The notes under the pieces are model-generated. The model saw nothing but the letters and a program-made list of their open reading frames with translations. It was not told where the DNA came from and searched no databases. This document shows, in pieces, positions 52,701 to 62,800 of a DNA stretch of 64,000 bases. This DNA is from Chlorella sorokiniana. Taxonomy: Eukaryota; Chlorophyta; Trebouxiophyceae; Chlorellales; Chlorellaceae. Location of the stretch: assembly GCA_025917655.1 (NCBI GenBank), contig CP084617.1, forward strand, positions 186,001-250,000, in the 5' to 3' direction. The translations under genes were made by a program, and so were the position numbers. Positions within the stretch are counted from its first letter, which is position 1, and every line of letters begins with the position of its first letter.

Positions 52701-52751
52701 CAACAGCCTCTGTTCAGGTACCCTTGGGACGAGGTGCTGTACACCAAGTGA
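46719..52751 (+). CDS. ACLB: ATP-citrate lyase, subunit B
   Basis: This subunit and ACLA form the cytosolic enzyme that splits citrate into acetyl-CoA and oxaloacetate, feeding sterol and fatty-acid elongation. The ATG at 46719 opens [20 protein letters not shown], then [13 protein letters not shown] joins [20 protein letters not shown]. Succinyl-CoA-synthetase-like parts follow: [35 protein letters not shown] (48250-48300) and the phosphohistidine loop [10 protein letters not shown] (near 49238-49265). The citrate-synthase-like C-terminal part has [60 protein letters not shown] and [20 protein letters not shown], ending DEVLYTK at 52751. Separate ACLA and ACLB genes are typical of plants and green algae. 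Frame breaks near 48240 and 50070 in such conserved parts are probably sequence errors. Confidence 0.95.
52070..52135. repeat. G-rich simple tract after an intron donor
   Basis: Runs of 3-9 G separated by single A or AA follow the donor at about 52043 in an ACLB intron. The same intron ends in C-runs and CCCA repeats before the acceptor near 52270. Confidence 0.85.
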
Positions 52752-53375
52752 GGAGAGACCAGGCACGTCAGGTGGAGGAGAAGGAAGCGAACCTATATTA
52801 TAAAGCAGGATGCACGAGCGAAAGGGGAGGGGAGCTGGTTCTGGCCGGCTTCCGGCGCCGCCTCCTAGCTGCTGGCTGCGTTGCACCGCGACATCACCTC
52901 ACCTCTGCGCGGCAGGAGGGGGCTGTGATGCGCTGCGCTTTGCACCGCTTGCCACCCTCGATTTCGTTTGCCCGCACCAGCGCCCTTTCATGGCCTCTTC
53001 CCTTCCCTCCCAGTCTAGCGCAGCAGCTGAACCTTACAGATTGTAGCGCCCGCACCCCGCAGGCCCTCCTGCACCAAATTTTGCATCGTAGTTTTCCAAT
53101 GAAAACCCTTGTATACACCAATTTCAGCTGTTTAACAAGTGTAGGGGTGATGGTGCAACCACTGTCAGATGGTGGGTGATAGGCCAGCCACCAAACGAAA
53201 TTCATGAAGGAAGCAAACGGCAGTGCGGAATGCAGGCCAGTAGGAGCACAGAGCAAGGCATGAAATGGGGCGCAGGCGTGTTTACAGGTACATGCGTGTG
53301 CAGCAGGGAGGCGCCGCAGCGCAAGCGGGCCTCTGTTGCACGGCCGAGCGCAGCAGCGTGGCGGAGCTCGGCGGC
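52752..53375. other. Convergent intergenic region
   Basis: The region lies between the ACLB stop (+) and the MTFP1-like stop (-). No conserved protein is found. Short AT-rich stretches at 53070-53220 fit 3' untranslated sequence. Confidence 0.45.
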
Positions 53376-54893
53376 TCAGTCTCGGCAGCGTTCGCAGATG
53401 GCCAGCCCCGCCTCGGCGCCGCCCGCCTCACGACAGATGTAGCGGCGCATGGCGGGGCGCAGCGTGGCGTTCAGCGCAGCGTGCACAGCGGAGTCAATGG
53501 GGTGCACGATGAAGGGGATGGCTGCACAGGGAAGCAGCAGGATCGGCAGAGGGAATGAGCAGCCAAGGGCAGTTACCCGGAGGCGGCATGTTGGCAGGAG
53601 CTGCTCGCTGCCACTGGCAGATCGCAGCGCGCTTGCAGCGGCTGCCGGCCCCTGCGACGCTGCGGTCTCACCCAGCAGGCCCAGCGCGGTGGGCACGCTC
53701 TTGTTGAAAGCCTCCAGGAACACCTCGGGCTGCACGCCCGCCGCCGCGGCGGCGCGGGCCAGCGCCGCAGCCACCCCCGCCGACTCCTCTCCACGCTGCA
53801 GCGCCCAGCTGGCGGCGGCCACCACGGAGTGGATGGTGTAGCCCGGCGCCGCCACCGACGCGATCAGCTGCCACACAAGCGTGTCCAGCCCGCGCTCCAA
53901 GCCGATGGTTGTGACCAGCCTGCGTGTTGACGAGGGGGAGGGGGGCAGGCGGGGCTTCAAGCAGGCGCCGCCGCAGTTTGCAGCGAGTCGGGAGCAGTGC
54001 CGAACCCCTGGTTGCCAGCAGCCGCAGCGGGGGCAGCACCAATCGCTCGCTTGTGGCAGACAAGCCGCCGTTTGGCAGCTGGGCCAGGCAGCTGGTGGGG
54101 GAGTGAGTGCGCAGCGCCAACTCAGGCAGCACCAAAGCACTCACAGCAGCTGCCCACCTGTCCACGTCGACTCCCGCAGGCAACGGCCGCGTGGATAGCT
54201 TCTGCTGCGCATCGCCCAGCGTTTTCTGCCACTTGTCGTAAGTGTCGAAGAGGACGTAGCTGATGGCGACCGCGTAGCTGCGGGCGGCAGGGACGCAGAG
54301 GAGAGGGGCAGCAAACGTGGCGCGCAGAACAGGAGGGAGTCGGTGGAGGCGGCGGGGCAGCTTCAGGGTATGTGCAGGAGCGCACTGAACGGCTTGACCT
54401 GAGCTCAGCGGCAGGGCATGATTCTGATCCGCTCGCCTGCCGAGCACCCACCTGAGCGGCACTCCGCCCGGGAAGAGCCAGGCCGCAAACGCCTCCCCCA
54501 GCTCGTTTGAGTAGCCGAGGTACCGCAGGGGGCCGTCCCGCAGCGGGTCGTACTCCGTCTTTTCCTCCCCGTCAAACGTCGTTGGCTCCGAAAAGTCGAG
54601 CGAGCTGAGCAGGCCGGACAGCAGGCCGCCGTCCTCGCCGGCGGAGCTGCCAGCGGGGGGCGCATCGGCGCCTTTTGTCTCAAACAGCTCCACCTCGATG
54701 CCCCGTGGCTTGGTGGGTGCTGCTGGAGGCGCATCGGGCGCACCAGGCTCCTCCCCCGCCTGCCGTTCGGGCTGCACAGCGGCCCTTGGCACAGCGACAG
54801 CGGGGCGAAGCCGCCGCCGTTGTTGCCGCCCGGGGCTGACACCAGAGGAGCGGCAGCCCGCACGGTGCTCCTCAGGCAATTTATAGGCTGCAT
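53376..54893 (-). CDS. MTFP1/MTP18-like organelle membrane protein
   Basis: The core reads RYLGYSNELGEAFAAWLFPG (54455-54530), GGVPLRYAVAISYVLFDTYD across an intron, LVWQLIASVAAPGYTIHSVV (53810-53890), SWALQ, KSVPTALGLLGETAA and IPFIVHPIDSAVHAALNATL, ending at 53376. The order RYxGYxNExGEAF, WQxxASVxxPGxTI and PxxxHPID is that of mitochondrial fission process protein 1, an inner-membrane protein. Before the core is a hydrophilic stretch, TKPRGIEVELFETKGADAPP. The ATG at 54893 opens MQPINCLRSTVRAAAPLVSA, an acid-free organelle presequence, but it lies one frame from the core, so one base seems missing near 54780. Plant relatives are not all mitochondrial, so the organelle is unproven. The start is only 190 bp from that of the ALF4-like gene. 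Confidence 0.82.
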
Positions 54894-55082
54894 AGGTGCT
54901 GTAAAATGACGCGGGCGTGTTCGGGGCGCGGGCAATCAAAGGGAGGGATTGCAAGACAGTGCCAGCGAGCTCCAAACCCAATGTCAAGCATCAATCTACT
55001 ACCGTAATCAAGAGCACTTCTGGACTGTTGCTGGCCTCTCTCCTCATGTCAACGCTTGTATCCAGCTGGCAAATTTGCCGCC
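54894..55082. promoter_or_regulatory. Compact bidirectional promoter candidate (189 bp)
   Basis: Only 189 bp separate the probable start codons of the MTFP1-like gene (-) and the ALF4-like gene (+). The segment is AT-richer than its flanks and has a CCAAT at 54978-54982; no clear TATA box is seen. Both 5' untranslated regions must fit here. Confidence 0.55.
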
Positions 55083-57374
55083 ATGGTCTTCCCTGTAAGA
55101 AGCAATGCCATTGCGCAACCATCCATTCAAGCGATGGGGATCGCAGAATTGGCCTGCGTGCTGAGTTCAGCCGTGGAGGCTGTCGAGTCAGATGCGCAGT
55201 CGGTGACCAAGCTCCTGTTGCAGCTGTGCTCCCTGTTGGAGAGCCCAGAGGCTGCGACAGAGCTGGACGAAATACTGCTCGACCTGCACGTCACCCTCAT
55301 GAATGCCGCGGAGCTGTCGCCGGCGGCTGAGGCCGCCGTGCGGCAGCTGCTCGCCTTTGCCGCAGCGCAGTGCACGGCCCGCGAGGTCTTCACGCTCTGC
55401 ATGGCCACGCTGGCGCAAGAGTTGAGGCAAGCGGCCTGTGCTTGGCTGCCAGCCGTCCCTCCTGCATGCTAGCAGGAACACGGGGGACTGAGTCTGCGCA
55501 TTCGGTTGCGCAGAGCCTGCTGACCTCCCTGCCCGGCTTTCCTCTCTTCCCTGCAGCGACCTGCACGGCGAGGGCAGCCCGCTGGCTGCCTCGTCAGCCC
55601 ACGGCCCCGCCAGCCCGGCCTTCCAGATGTTCCTGATGGGCACGCTGCTGCGCTGCCTGCCGCGCATCCGACGCCGCCCGCTGCACTTCCTGGCGGAGGC
55701 GCTACACATGCAGCTGCGCTGGGCGGCAGAGGCGCTGCCCAGCCTGCCGCTGGGCAGCGTCGCGGCAGCAGACGCGGCGATGCCTGCCTCGGAAACCGGT
55801 CCGGCGAGCGACGGCGATACAAGCGAGCCCCCTGCTTTGCGCGAGGGCGCCCTGACAGCGGCAAGCGCGGTGGCGTACCTGTCGTCGCTGGCGGTGCAGG
55901 CGGCAGGCTGGGTGCGGCAGTTGGGCGACGAGGAGGGGCAGCCAGGCAGTCAGCTGCTGTCCACAATCCTGCTGCAGCTGGCCAGCATCGCGGCGCAGCT
56001 GCCGCAGCAGCTGGAAGCTGCCGCAGCGGCGCTGCACCCCCAGGCCACAGCCGGCGCCCGCGCGGTGGCACCAACGCCCGGCAGCCGCCTGCCGCTGATG
56101 CGCGCGGCAGCGGGCGCGGCGCTGGGGCTGCCGTGCGCGCTGCTGCGCTCGATGCCGGCCTGCCTGGGACAGGGTATCGATGCAGCAGCGCTCTGGCAGC
56201 TCGCGGAGGACGCCCGCGCCAGCTGGCTAGGTGCGGCCTCGAACCAGGGGAGCTTCCTTTCTTCTCGCCAGCAGAGGCGACAGAGGGGGCAGCCCTGGCG
56301 GCCTGTGCTGCCGCTCTTGCGCTCGGGCCGCAGCCGACGCCGCCGACGCCACGCCAGCTGCACGCCTCGCTGCTGGGCGTGCTGCCCCGTGCTGCCTGCA
56401 TCCTGCTGGATGCAGGCGCGGCGCACCGCAGCGCGGCGCTCACCCTGCTGCCGCTGTGCGCGCTGTGCACCGCTGGACACAGCCTGGCAAACGCCCGACG
56501 GATAGGTCGCAGCAGGATGCCAGGCTGTACGCCAGCTCAGCGGATCTGGACGCCCTGCTGGCGGCCCTTGTGACTCTCATGTCGCACAACCCGGTGCAGC
56601 TTCTCCGCAGCTGCGCACATGACGCTCTGCACGCCGTGCTGGAAGCTTTCCAGCCGCGCGCCAGGCTGGCGCAGTTGCGAGCGCTGATGCAGGTGGGCTG
56701 CGCTGGCTTGCGCGCGGTTGCCAGGGCGAGGGGCGGCTGGGGCATCCGTGTGGCTATTCTTGCGAGGTCCTCAGGGTTACAGCTTGTGCTGTGCTGTGCG
56801 TGTCCCGCTGCAGCTGCCCTCCACCGCCGCCTCAGTCATGGCGCTGCAGCGGCTGCGGCAGGAGATGGCGGCGGCCTGGGACGCCGCGCCAAAGGCGCTG
56901 CAGCAGGCGCAGCAGGCAGGACTGGACGCAGCAGCAGCATGCGCTGATGCAGAGCCGCCAGCATTAGCCGTCTGCCCGTGGCTGAGTGCGGAAGCTTTGG
57001 CGCTGGCGCTGCCCTGCCTGCATCACGGCCCCCAGGCTGGCATGATGAGCGCGATGTGCTGGAGGCGGCGGATGTGCAGGGCGCCGCGCTGAGCCTGCTG
57101 CGCTGGGTGCTGCTGCGCGAGGCGGCGGCCCCCGCGGCCTGCTGCCCCGCGGCGACGCGCGCAGCGGCTGCTACAGCGAGACCTGCTGCCTCTGCGGGCC
57201 GCCGTGCTGCGACTGCTGGACGGGCAGGCAGCGGGCGGCATTGCTGTCGACAGCGGGGAATCCCTGCCAGAACAGCAGCTTCTGCACAGCTTCATGGCAG
57301 TGCAGCGGCTGCACGATGCGCTCGCATGCGTGATTGACATCATTCCGCAGGCGCCTGCCGGCGGCGGCAGCTGA
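55083..57374 (+). CDS. ALF4/glomulin-like HEAT-type protein
   Basis: The ATG at 55083 opens MVFPVRSNAIAQPSIQAMG, followed by helical repeats such as VTKLLLQLCSLLESPEAATE, LDEILLDLHVTLMNAAELSP and MGTLLRCLPRIRRRPLHFLA. The C-terminal part, RDVLEAADVQGAALSLLRWV, RDLLPLRAAVLRLLDG and AVQRLHDALACVIDII, fits the end of plant ALF4 and animal glomulin in spacing: helical segment, LLPLR, then a closing helix. Glomulin-type proteins bind RBX1 and restrain cullin-RING ubiquitin ligases. At least four one-base frame breaks occur, near 56235, 56450, 57035 and 57150. The composition is extremely Ala/Leu/Arg-rich, so similarity could be partly compositional; a generic HEAT-repeat protein is the alternative. 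The stop at 57374 is 181 bp from the convergent gene. Confidence 0.55.
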
Positions 57375-57555
57375 GTCCTGTGCTTCTCTTCAGTTTGCAG
57401 CATGTTGCAAGATTGGAACAGGCATGCAAGTGAATGCAGGCAGGCAGGCAGGGAGATGAATCACACGGCACAAGGACTGGTTGTTCCTTCCCCAGGAACC
57501 TCGTTTGCTTTCTTCCTGCGCCTACGCCTCACGGAAGCCGCTCTGTAGCGCCCGA

Positions 57556-58155
57556 TCAAACGTAGCTGCGGTGCTCTGGGCCGCCAGCGCCGGGCGCCGC
57601 CACGTCCCTCTTGCAGTCCACGGGACAGGTTTCGTCGTGCACGTGGGGGCGCGTCCTGGCGGGGAACGGGCTCCAGCGACGCGCTGGCAGGGTCGGTTGC
57701 CACCGCCACCACCTTGCTGGCACCCAGGTCTGTGGCAGCGCAGGCGTGGTAGGCAAGCTGGTCGACGAAAAGCTGGGGCCAGCCAGCTACCCAGCGCATA
57801 CATAGCACCGCAGGCTACCGGTGCGTGGTGCGCACCACCAGCATCTGAGCCTTGCAACCCTCGCGTTGGTGCAGCGGGAGGCATGGCACCCGCGTGCAGC
57901 CCACCTGCGCTGCTCAGGTCAGACAGCTTGCCCACGTTGAGGGCCGCCTTGGGCCTGCAGAGAGGCGGCACGCCAGCATGCGTCAGCAGCGGCAGCACTC
58001 GAACACCCATTCGTTGCGAGGGCGGTCAGGAGCGCTGTCCGGCGGTGCCGATGTCCGCTGAAGCACAACCTTGGTGCCGTCTCTGCTGGCTGCCGGGCCC
58101 CCGCTTGCCCTTACCGCTCCTGCTCCCGGCGCACATCGGCCTCTGCAGGGTCCAT
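57556..58155 (-). CDS. Unknown small protein with CPVDCKRD motif
   Basis: Minus-strand exons with good borders start at an ATG at 58155 (MDPAEADVRREQER), then about 58000-58085 (DGTKVVLQRTSAPPDSAPDR then PRNEWVFE), 57915-57960 (PKAALNVGKLSDLSS) and 57556-57790 (FVDQLAYHACAATDLGASKV then VAVATDPASA). The C-terminus is HVHDETCPVDCKRDV, with a stop at 57556 after one apparent frame break near 57670. The product is about 120-140 residues, polar, with two Cys near the end. I cannot name the family. The sequence looks constrained, not random. It is divergent from the secreted-protein gene at 58562. Confidence 0.5.
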
Positions 58156-58561
58156 CACGTGAACTCCTGACCAAGGAAAGCGGGCGGAGGGCGAGGGGCA
58201 GGCCTGCTCTTGTAATGAAATGAGTGCTATGGGTGGAATGCAGCAGTCGATGGGGTGCCTAGGTCGGGTTGCTGAGGGTTTGTGGGGTGCTTTCCTCCTG
58301 TGCCAAGGTTGGCTGCCAGGCTGGACCCACGTGGTCATGGCTCATGCGCCGCATGGCAGCCCGTCCGAGAATGCTGCCGGGTTGTAAGCAGCAAAGCAAC
58401 CAGAGCAGAGACCATCTGCATGTCCTTGGCAAACGAGCAACTTGCCTGAAAATCCTTGCAGCAGGAAGAAGAGGAGGCACGGACGTCCCTCCCAGCCAAC
58501 CTCTCGCAGGGCGTCGACCTTTCATTTCGGCATCCCAGCGAACATTGCAAGTGAAGCAGAA
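58156..58561. promoter_or_regulatory. Divergent promoter region
   Basis: The region lies between two start codons facing away from each other (58155 minus, 58562 plus). It is less GC-rich than the genes. No conserved ORF or clear element is seen. Confidence 0.35.
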
Positions 58562-59282
58562 ATGCGAAGCGTGAGCAAACAGCTCGCTGCTCTGGCGGTG
58601 TGTGCAGCCTTGCTCGGCGCCGCCGCCGCCGCCGCCGTCCCCGCCCCGGCACCGGAGGTTGAGCCAGCTGGCGGCGACCTTCGAGAGGGCCTGGTCCGCT
58701 GCCTGATCAGCCCAGAGATGGCTGCAGCGTAAGTAAAACGCATTGCGGAATACCTTTGAGATGCATGGCTGGCTGGGATCGGGCTGGTGCATGGCAGTGC
58801 GACACTTTGCGGAGCGCACCCGTCCGCCGGGCTCTTCTTCAAACTCGGCGCTCCCCTCACTCCTGCCCCTCGCTGGCGCCGTGCTGCAGCGCGGACTTCA
58901 CCGGCATCCAAGCCGCCTGCTCTCCCGACGTGCTGCTGGAGGAGCGCTGCGAGGTGGGACTCTCCAAAACACTGACATTACCATTGATCCCGTGTGCCAG
59001 CAAGTGTTCCGCCGACGGTTGGTTACTGCTGCTGCAGGACTGCCCCTGCGCCCTGGTGGACAGCATCGTGGCAACCCTGGCGGCGGCAGGCTACGACCCG
59101 GCCGCAGCGCTGGCCACCTTCAGCCAGGAGGAGCTGGCCGCCTCGCTGGCGCTGTGCCAAGACACGCTGCTGGCGGCGCTGGTGGACGCGGGGTGGACAC
59201 CCAGCCGATCTTCGAGCTGTCGGCGTGCGCCGACACCGTCGCCGCCCTCAACGCCTGTGCCGCCGCCGTGAGCGGCGCGTAG
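58562..59282 (+). CDS. Small secreted Cys-containing protein
   Basis: The ATG at 58562 opens a clear signal peptide: MRSVSKQLAALAVCAALLGA followed by an Ala run and an Ala/Pro stretch. The mature part has RCLISPEMAA, DFTGIQAACSPDVLLEERCE, CPCALVDSIVATLAAAGYDP, LAASLALCQDTLLAALVDAG and IFELSACADTVAALNACAAA, with a stop at 59282. At least eight Cys at spaced positions suggest disulfides. Amphipathic helices with regular Cys spacing recall algal secreted helical proteins, but I cannot name the family. Exon 1 ends at a GTAAGT donor near 58730. One base seems missing near 59192. Part of the middle (58950-59035) may be an intron. Confidence 0.6.
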
Positions 59283-59826
59283 CAGGCCGCTCGGCGCGCA
59301 GCCTCCGGGTGCTGGAGCCCCCAGGCGTGCGGAGCCACTAGCTCTCAGCCAAGTGGGTGCGACAGTTTGTCTGCTTCTAATCATCATCCAACAGTTGTTG
59401 CAGTATTGACTCACTCTTGATCATACAAGACTGTACGCAAGACTCGGGTGGGAAAAGTGGAAACAGGGTTGGGCCGCGGCCGGCACAGCGGCGGGCGCAA
59501 GCTGCGCCCGGCATGCAAGAACAATAACGAGCAGCTTGTGAGCGAGATAGCTTGCAAGGGGAGGGGGCCAAGCTTTCCTTCTCTCCAATGTGGAACTCCA
59601 ACGTGGAAAGCTATGCAGAAGCAAAGCGGGAAAACACGGGGGCAGCGGCGGCGGAGGCCAGCCGCCAGCGCCATCTTTACCCCCGCGGTGCATGGGCCAG
59701 GAAAAGGGAAAACTGGGAGGACACCAAATTGTTGGTATGCAGACTTAAGGAGGTGGCACCGCGCTCCTGAGCTCAACCAATCCAGGGCTGTCGGCTCATG
59801 CCAGCTCGCCGGAGGAGGGTGCACCC
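59283..59826. other. Convergent intergenic region
   Basis: The region lies between two stops on opposite strands. No conserved protein is seen; it should contain both 3' untranslated regions. Confidence 0.45.
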
Positions 59827-62800
59827 TCACGCCTGCACCTTGGCTTCCACCGCCGCCTTCTTCCTGCGAGTCACGCGCTTCTTGGGTGCCGCTGCAGCGC
59901 CTCCTCGTCCGAACCAGACGCGCCGGCGCCGTTGCCGTTGGCGTCGCCATCCGACTCGGCGCCGTCGCTGGCGCTGCCGTTGTCATCGGCGGGGGCCGGC
60001 TCGGTTGCGTGAGCCGAGGCCGTGGCGGCCTTGGCAGAGGCGGCCTTGCGCGTGCGCTTGGGCTTGGTGGATTGGATCTCGCTCAGACGTGCCTGAACAG
60101 GGGAGGGCACTCGCCGTGGGCTCAACACGTCTGCCAAACTGCTGCAGACATGCCTGACATAGCGGTGTTCCCGGCCCCGGCAGCCACCGGCTCGCCAAGC
60201 CCAGCGCCTAACACTACTACATTCCCCATCTGGGTGGTGGTGCCGCCATGCCGCCGCAGGCCCGACAGCCACCCTTGACCACGCGCTTAAAGCCTCACAC
60301 TTGCAACCCTTTCAAGCCCCCACGCCGGCGCCCCCACCCCACACACCCACACACCCACCCAATAAACCCACACCCACACCCACACACACCGGCGCCCCCC
60401 CACACACACACACACCCACAGAACCCACCCACCTTGGCGGACTCGTACTCGCCCTGCAGCTCGGCGAGGCTGCGCTCGGCCTGCGCCCGCGCCGCCTCCT
60501 CCGCCGCCGCAATGGCCTCCAGCTGGCCGCGCAGCTGCAGCACCTGCTGCTCCGACGACAGCCGGGCGGAGCGCTCAGAGTTGAGCTGCTGGGTGGCCTG
60601 CGGGGCAGGGGGAGCCGGGGGGGCGCGGGCGGGGGCGGGTGAAGCGCTGAGACAAGGCCGGCGCGCAGGTGGAAAGGAGGAGGGTGGATGGATGTTCCTC
60701 CTCAAGCAGTTCATGGGGGCGAGCCGTTCACACGGGACACCCAGGGAATGGCTGCCACACGCCATGCATAATATGGAAGTTGGAGCACCAACAAGGTGCC
60801 CCGAGGCCAACGGGCCCAACAGAGCAACGCCGCCGGAACCCTGCCCTTCCGCAGCCCGCCCACCGCCGCCGCCCAGCCACACCTGGTTGGAAGCCTCCTG
60901 CGCCTCGATCATCTCCTGCCGCACCGTGGCGATCACCGACTCCAGCTTGGCCACGGCGGCGGTGGCGTCCTGCCGTGCCGCGCGCTCCGCCGCCACCGCG
61001 GAGCGAGCGGAGCCCAGGTCGACCCGCAGTGAGGGGGGCAACAGCGGGGAAGGGGTTGTCTGATTTAATGATAATGAAACGCATATGCACACACACAACG
61101 CGCAGCAGCACATAAACACGCTCACTCGCCGCCCCTCACCTCCGCCGCCGCCAGCTTCTGCCTGTAGCTCTCCTCGCTCTGCTTCAGGTTCACCCCCAGA
61201 GCGCGGTTCTTGGTCTCCAGGTCGGACATCTGCTTCTTGATCTCGGCAGCGTCCCGCCTGAGGGGAAGGGAGGGACGGCGGCGGAGGCAGCAGGGCGGTG
61301 TGTGGCAGGGCAGAGGGCAGGACGCGGCGGCTTGGTGCCAAGCAGGGACGACCCAGGAAGAACGAGGGAGGCGGCAAACCGCACGCGCGGCCCAGTGCCA
61401 GGCCCGTGCCGTGTGCGACGGCCTCGAGCCGCGATCCAGGAGAGCGGTACTGCAGGTACCGCCGGTACCGTCGCACCTCAGCTGCAGCACCAGGTTCTGC
61501 TCCTGCTCCAGCCGGTCGCCCGCCTGGGCATACTCCTTGCGCAGCGACTCGATGGCGCTCCGCAGCTCCTCCTCTGCGGTACGGGCGGTACATGCAGCAG
61601 TGGATACCGCAACGCATGCCACAGCAAGGAGAAGCGGTTGCCGCAGCGTATCCCAACGGGGCGAAAGGGCGACTGGAGCGGAAACGGTTGCTGGTCCGAG
61701 CAGGAGGGCGGCGGCAGAGGGGCACAGGGCGCCACACGAGCAACTTGTTGCGGTGAAAACAGCTGCCTCAAAGAAGCAGCAGAAGCAGCTCCCGCACTCA
61801 CTCTCTTTGCTCTCGGAGGCCAGCTTGTTGGCCACGCTGGACAGCTCGCTCTGAACCGAAGCCAGCTCGCTGCGCAGCGACACACCCTCGGCGCGGGCGG
61901 CTGCAGGGGTGTGTGTTGTGTGTGTGGGGGGTTGAGTGGGGAGTGGGTCAGCGACGGGCATCGTGTGCCGGCCAGATTGACAGTTCCGCTGCGATGGAGC
62001 CATGCCCCTGCAGGCCTGCCCTGCCTCCATGCACGACCCGCGTAAGGCGCAGGAGTCGCGCAGGCAGGCAGGCAGGCAGGCAAGGGTGCAGCCCCGGGGA
62101 TGATGCAGGAGCGTGGGGCTCACCCGTGGCAGCGGCCTGCTCTGCGGCCAGCGCCTTCTCCGCCTCCGTCACCTGCTTCTCCAGGGTCAGCACATCGTTC
62201 TTGAGGGACTCCACTGCGGCGAACGAGACAGGAGGGCAGCGAGGAAAGATCTTAAACAAAGGGGGGCGCTGGTGCTGGGGCAGCGGGGTGAGGCAGCAAG
62301 CAGGCAGGGGCGGCAGCTGGGGACCACGATGCGGTCTCACGGCGGCATCACAGCCACGTGGCATAGCAAGTCCCCCAACAGAGTGAGGAAGAAGGGAGGG
62401 GAGCGCACCCGTGGCGTTGGCCGTGCGCAGCTCGCCCTTCAGCCGCTCCACCTCCTGAGCACTGCGCGCCAGCTTGGACTGCGTCTCCGCCAGCTCAGCC
62501 TGCCGAGGAAAGAAAGAACATAATAGATGGGTGGTTGAGGTGCATGTAGTGATGGTGGTTGGTGCAGGGTATGGGGTGTGCGATGAGAGAAAGCCAAGCC
62601 CCTTGGGCGGCAGCTGGGCTAAGGGTGATGTGAGGCGGATGGCAAGCAGATGCTGATCAAACAACCGCCGTCCAACACACAGCACGACAAACGCAAGCGG
62701 CAGAATGATAATCACAGCGGGCAAGCAAGCAGAGGCGGCGGGGGCACAGTTGGGAAGGCGCTCACTTCCAGGGAGGTGATGCGCTGGCGCTCCGACGCCA

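Noticed and set aside
51442-52803. 453-codon open frame on the plus strand
   Set aside because: It crosses ACLB introns with CA, G-rich and C-rich tracts. Only short pieces such as the exon near 52270-52360 are real coding sequence.
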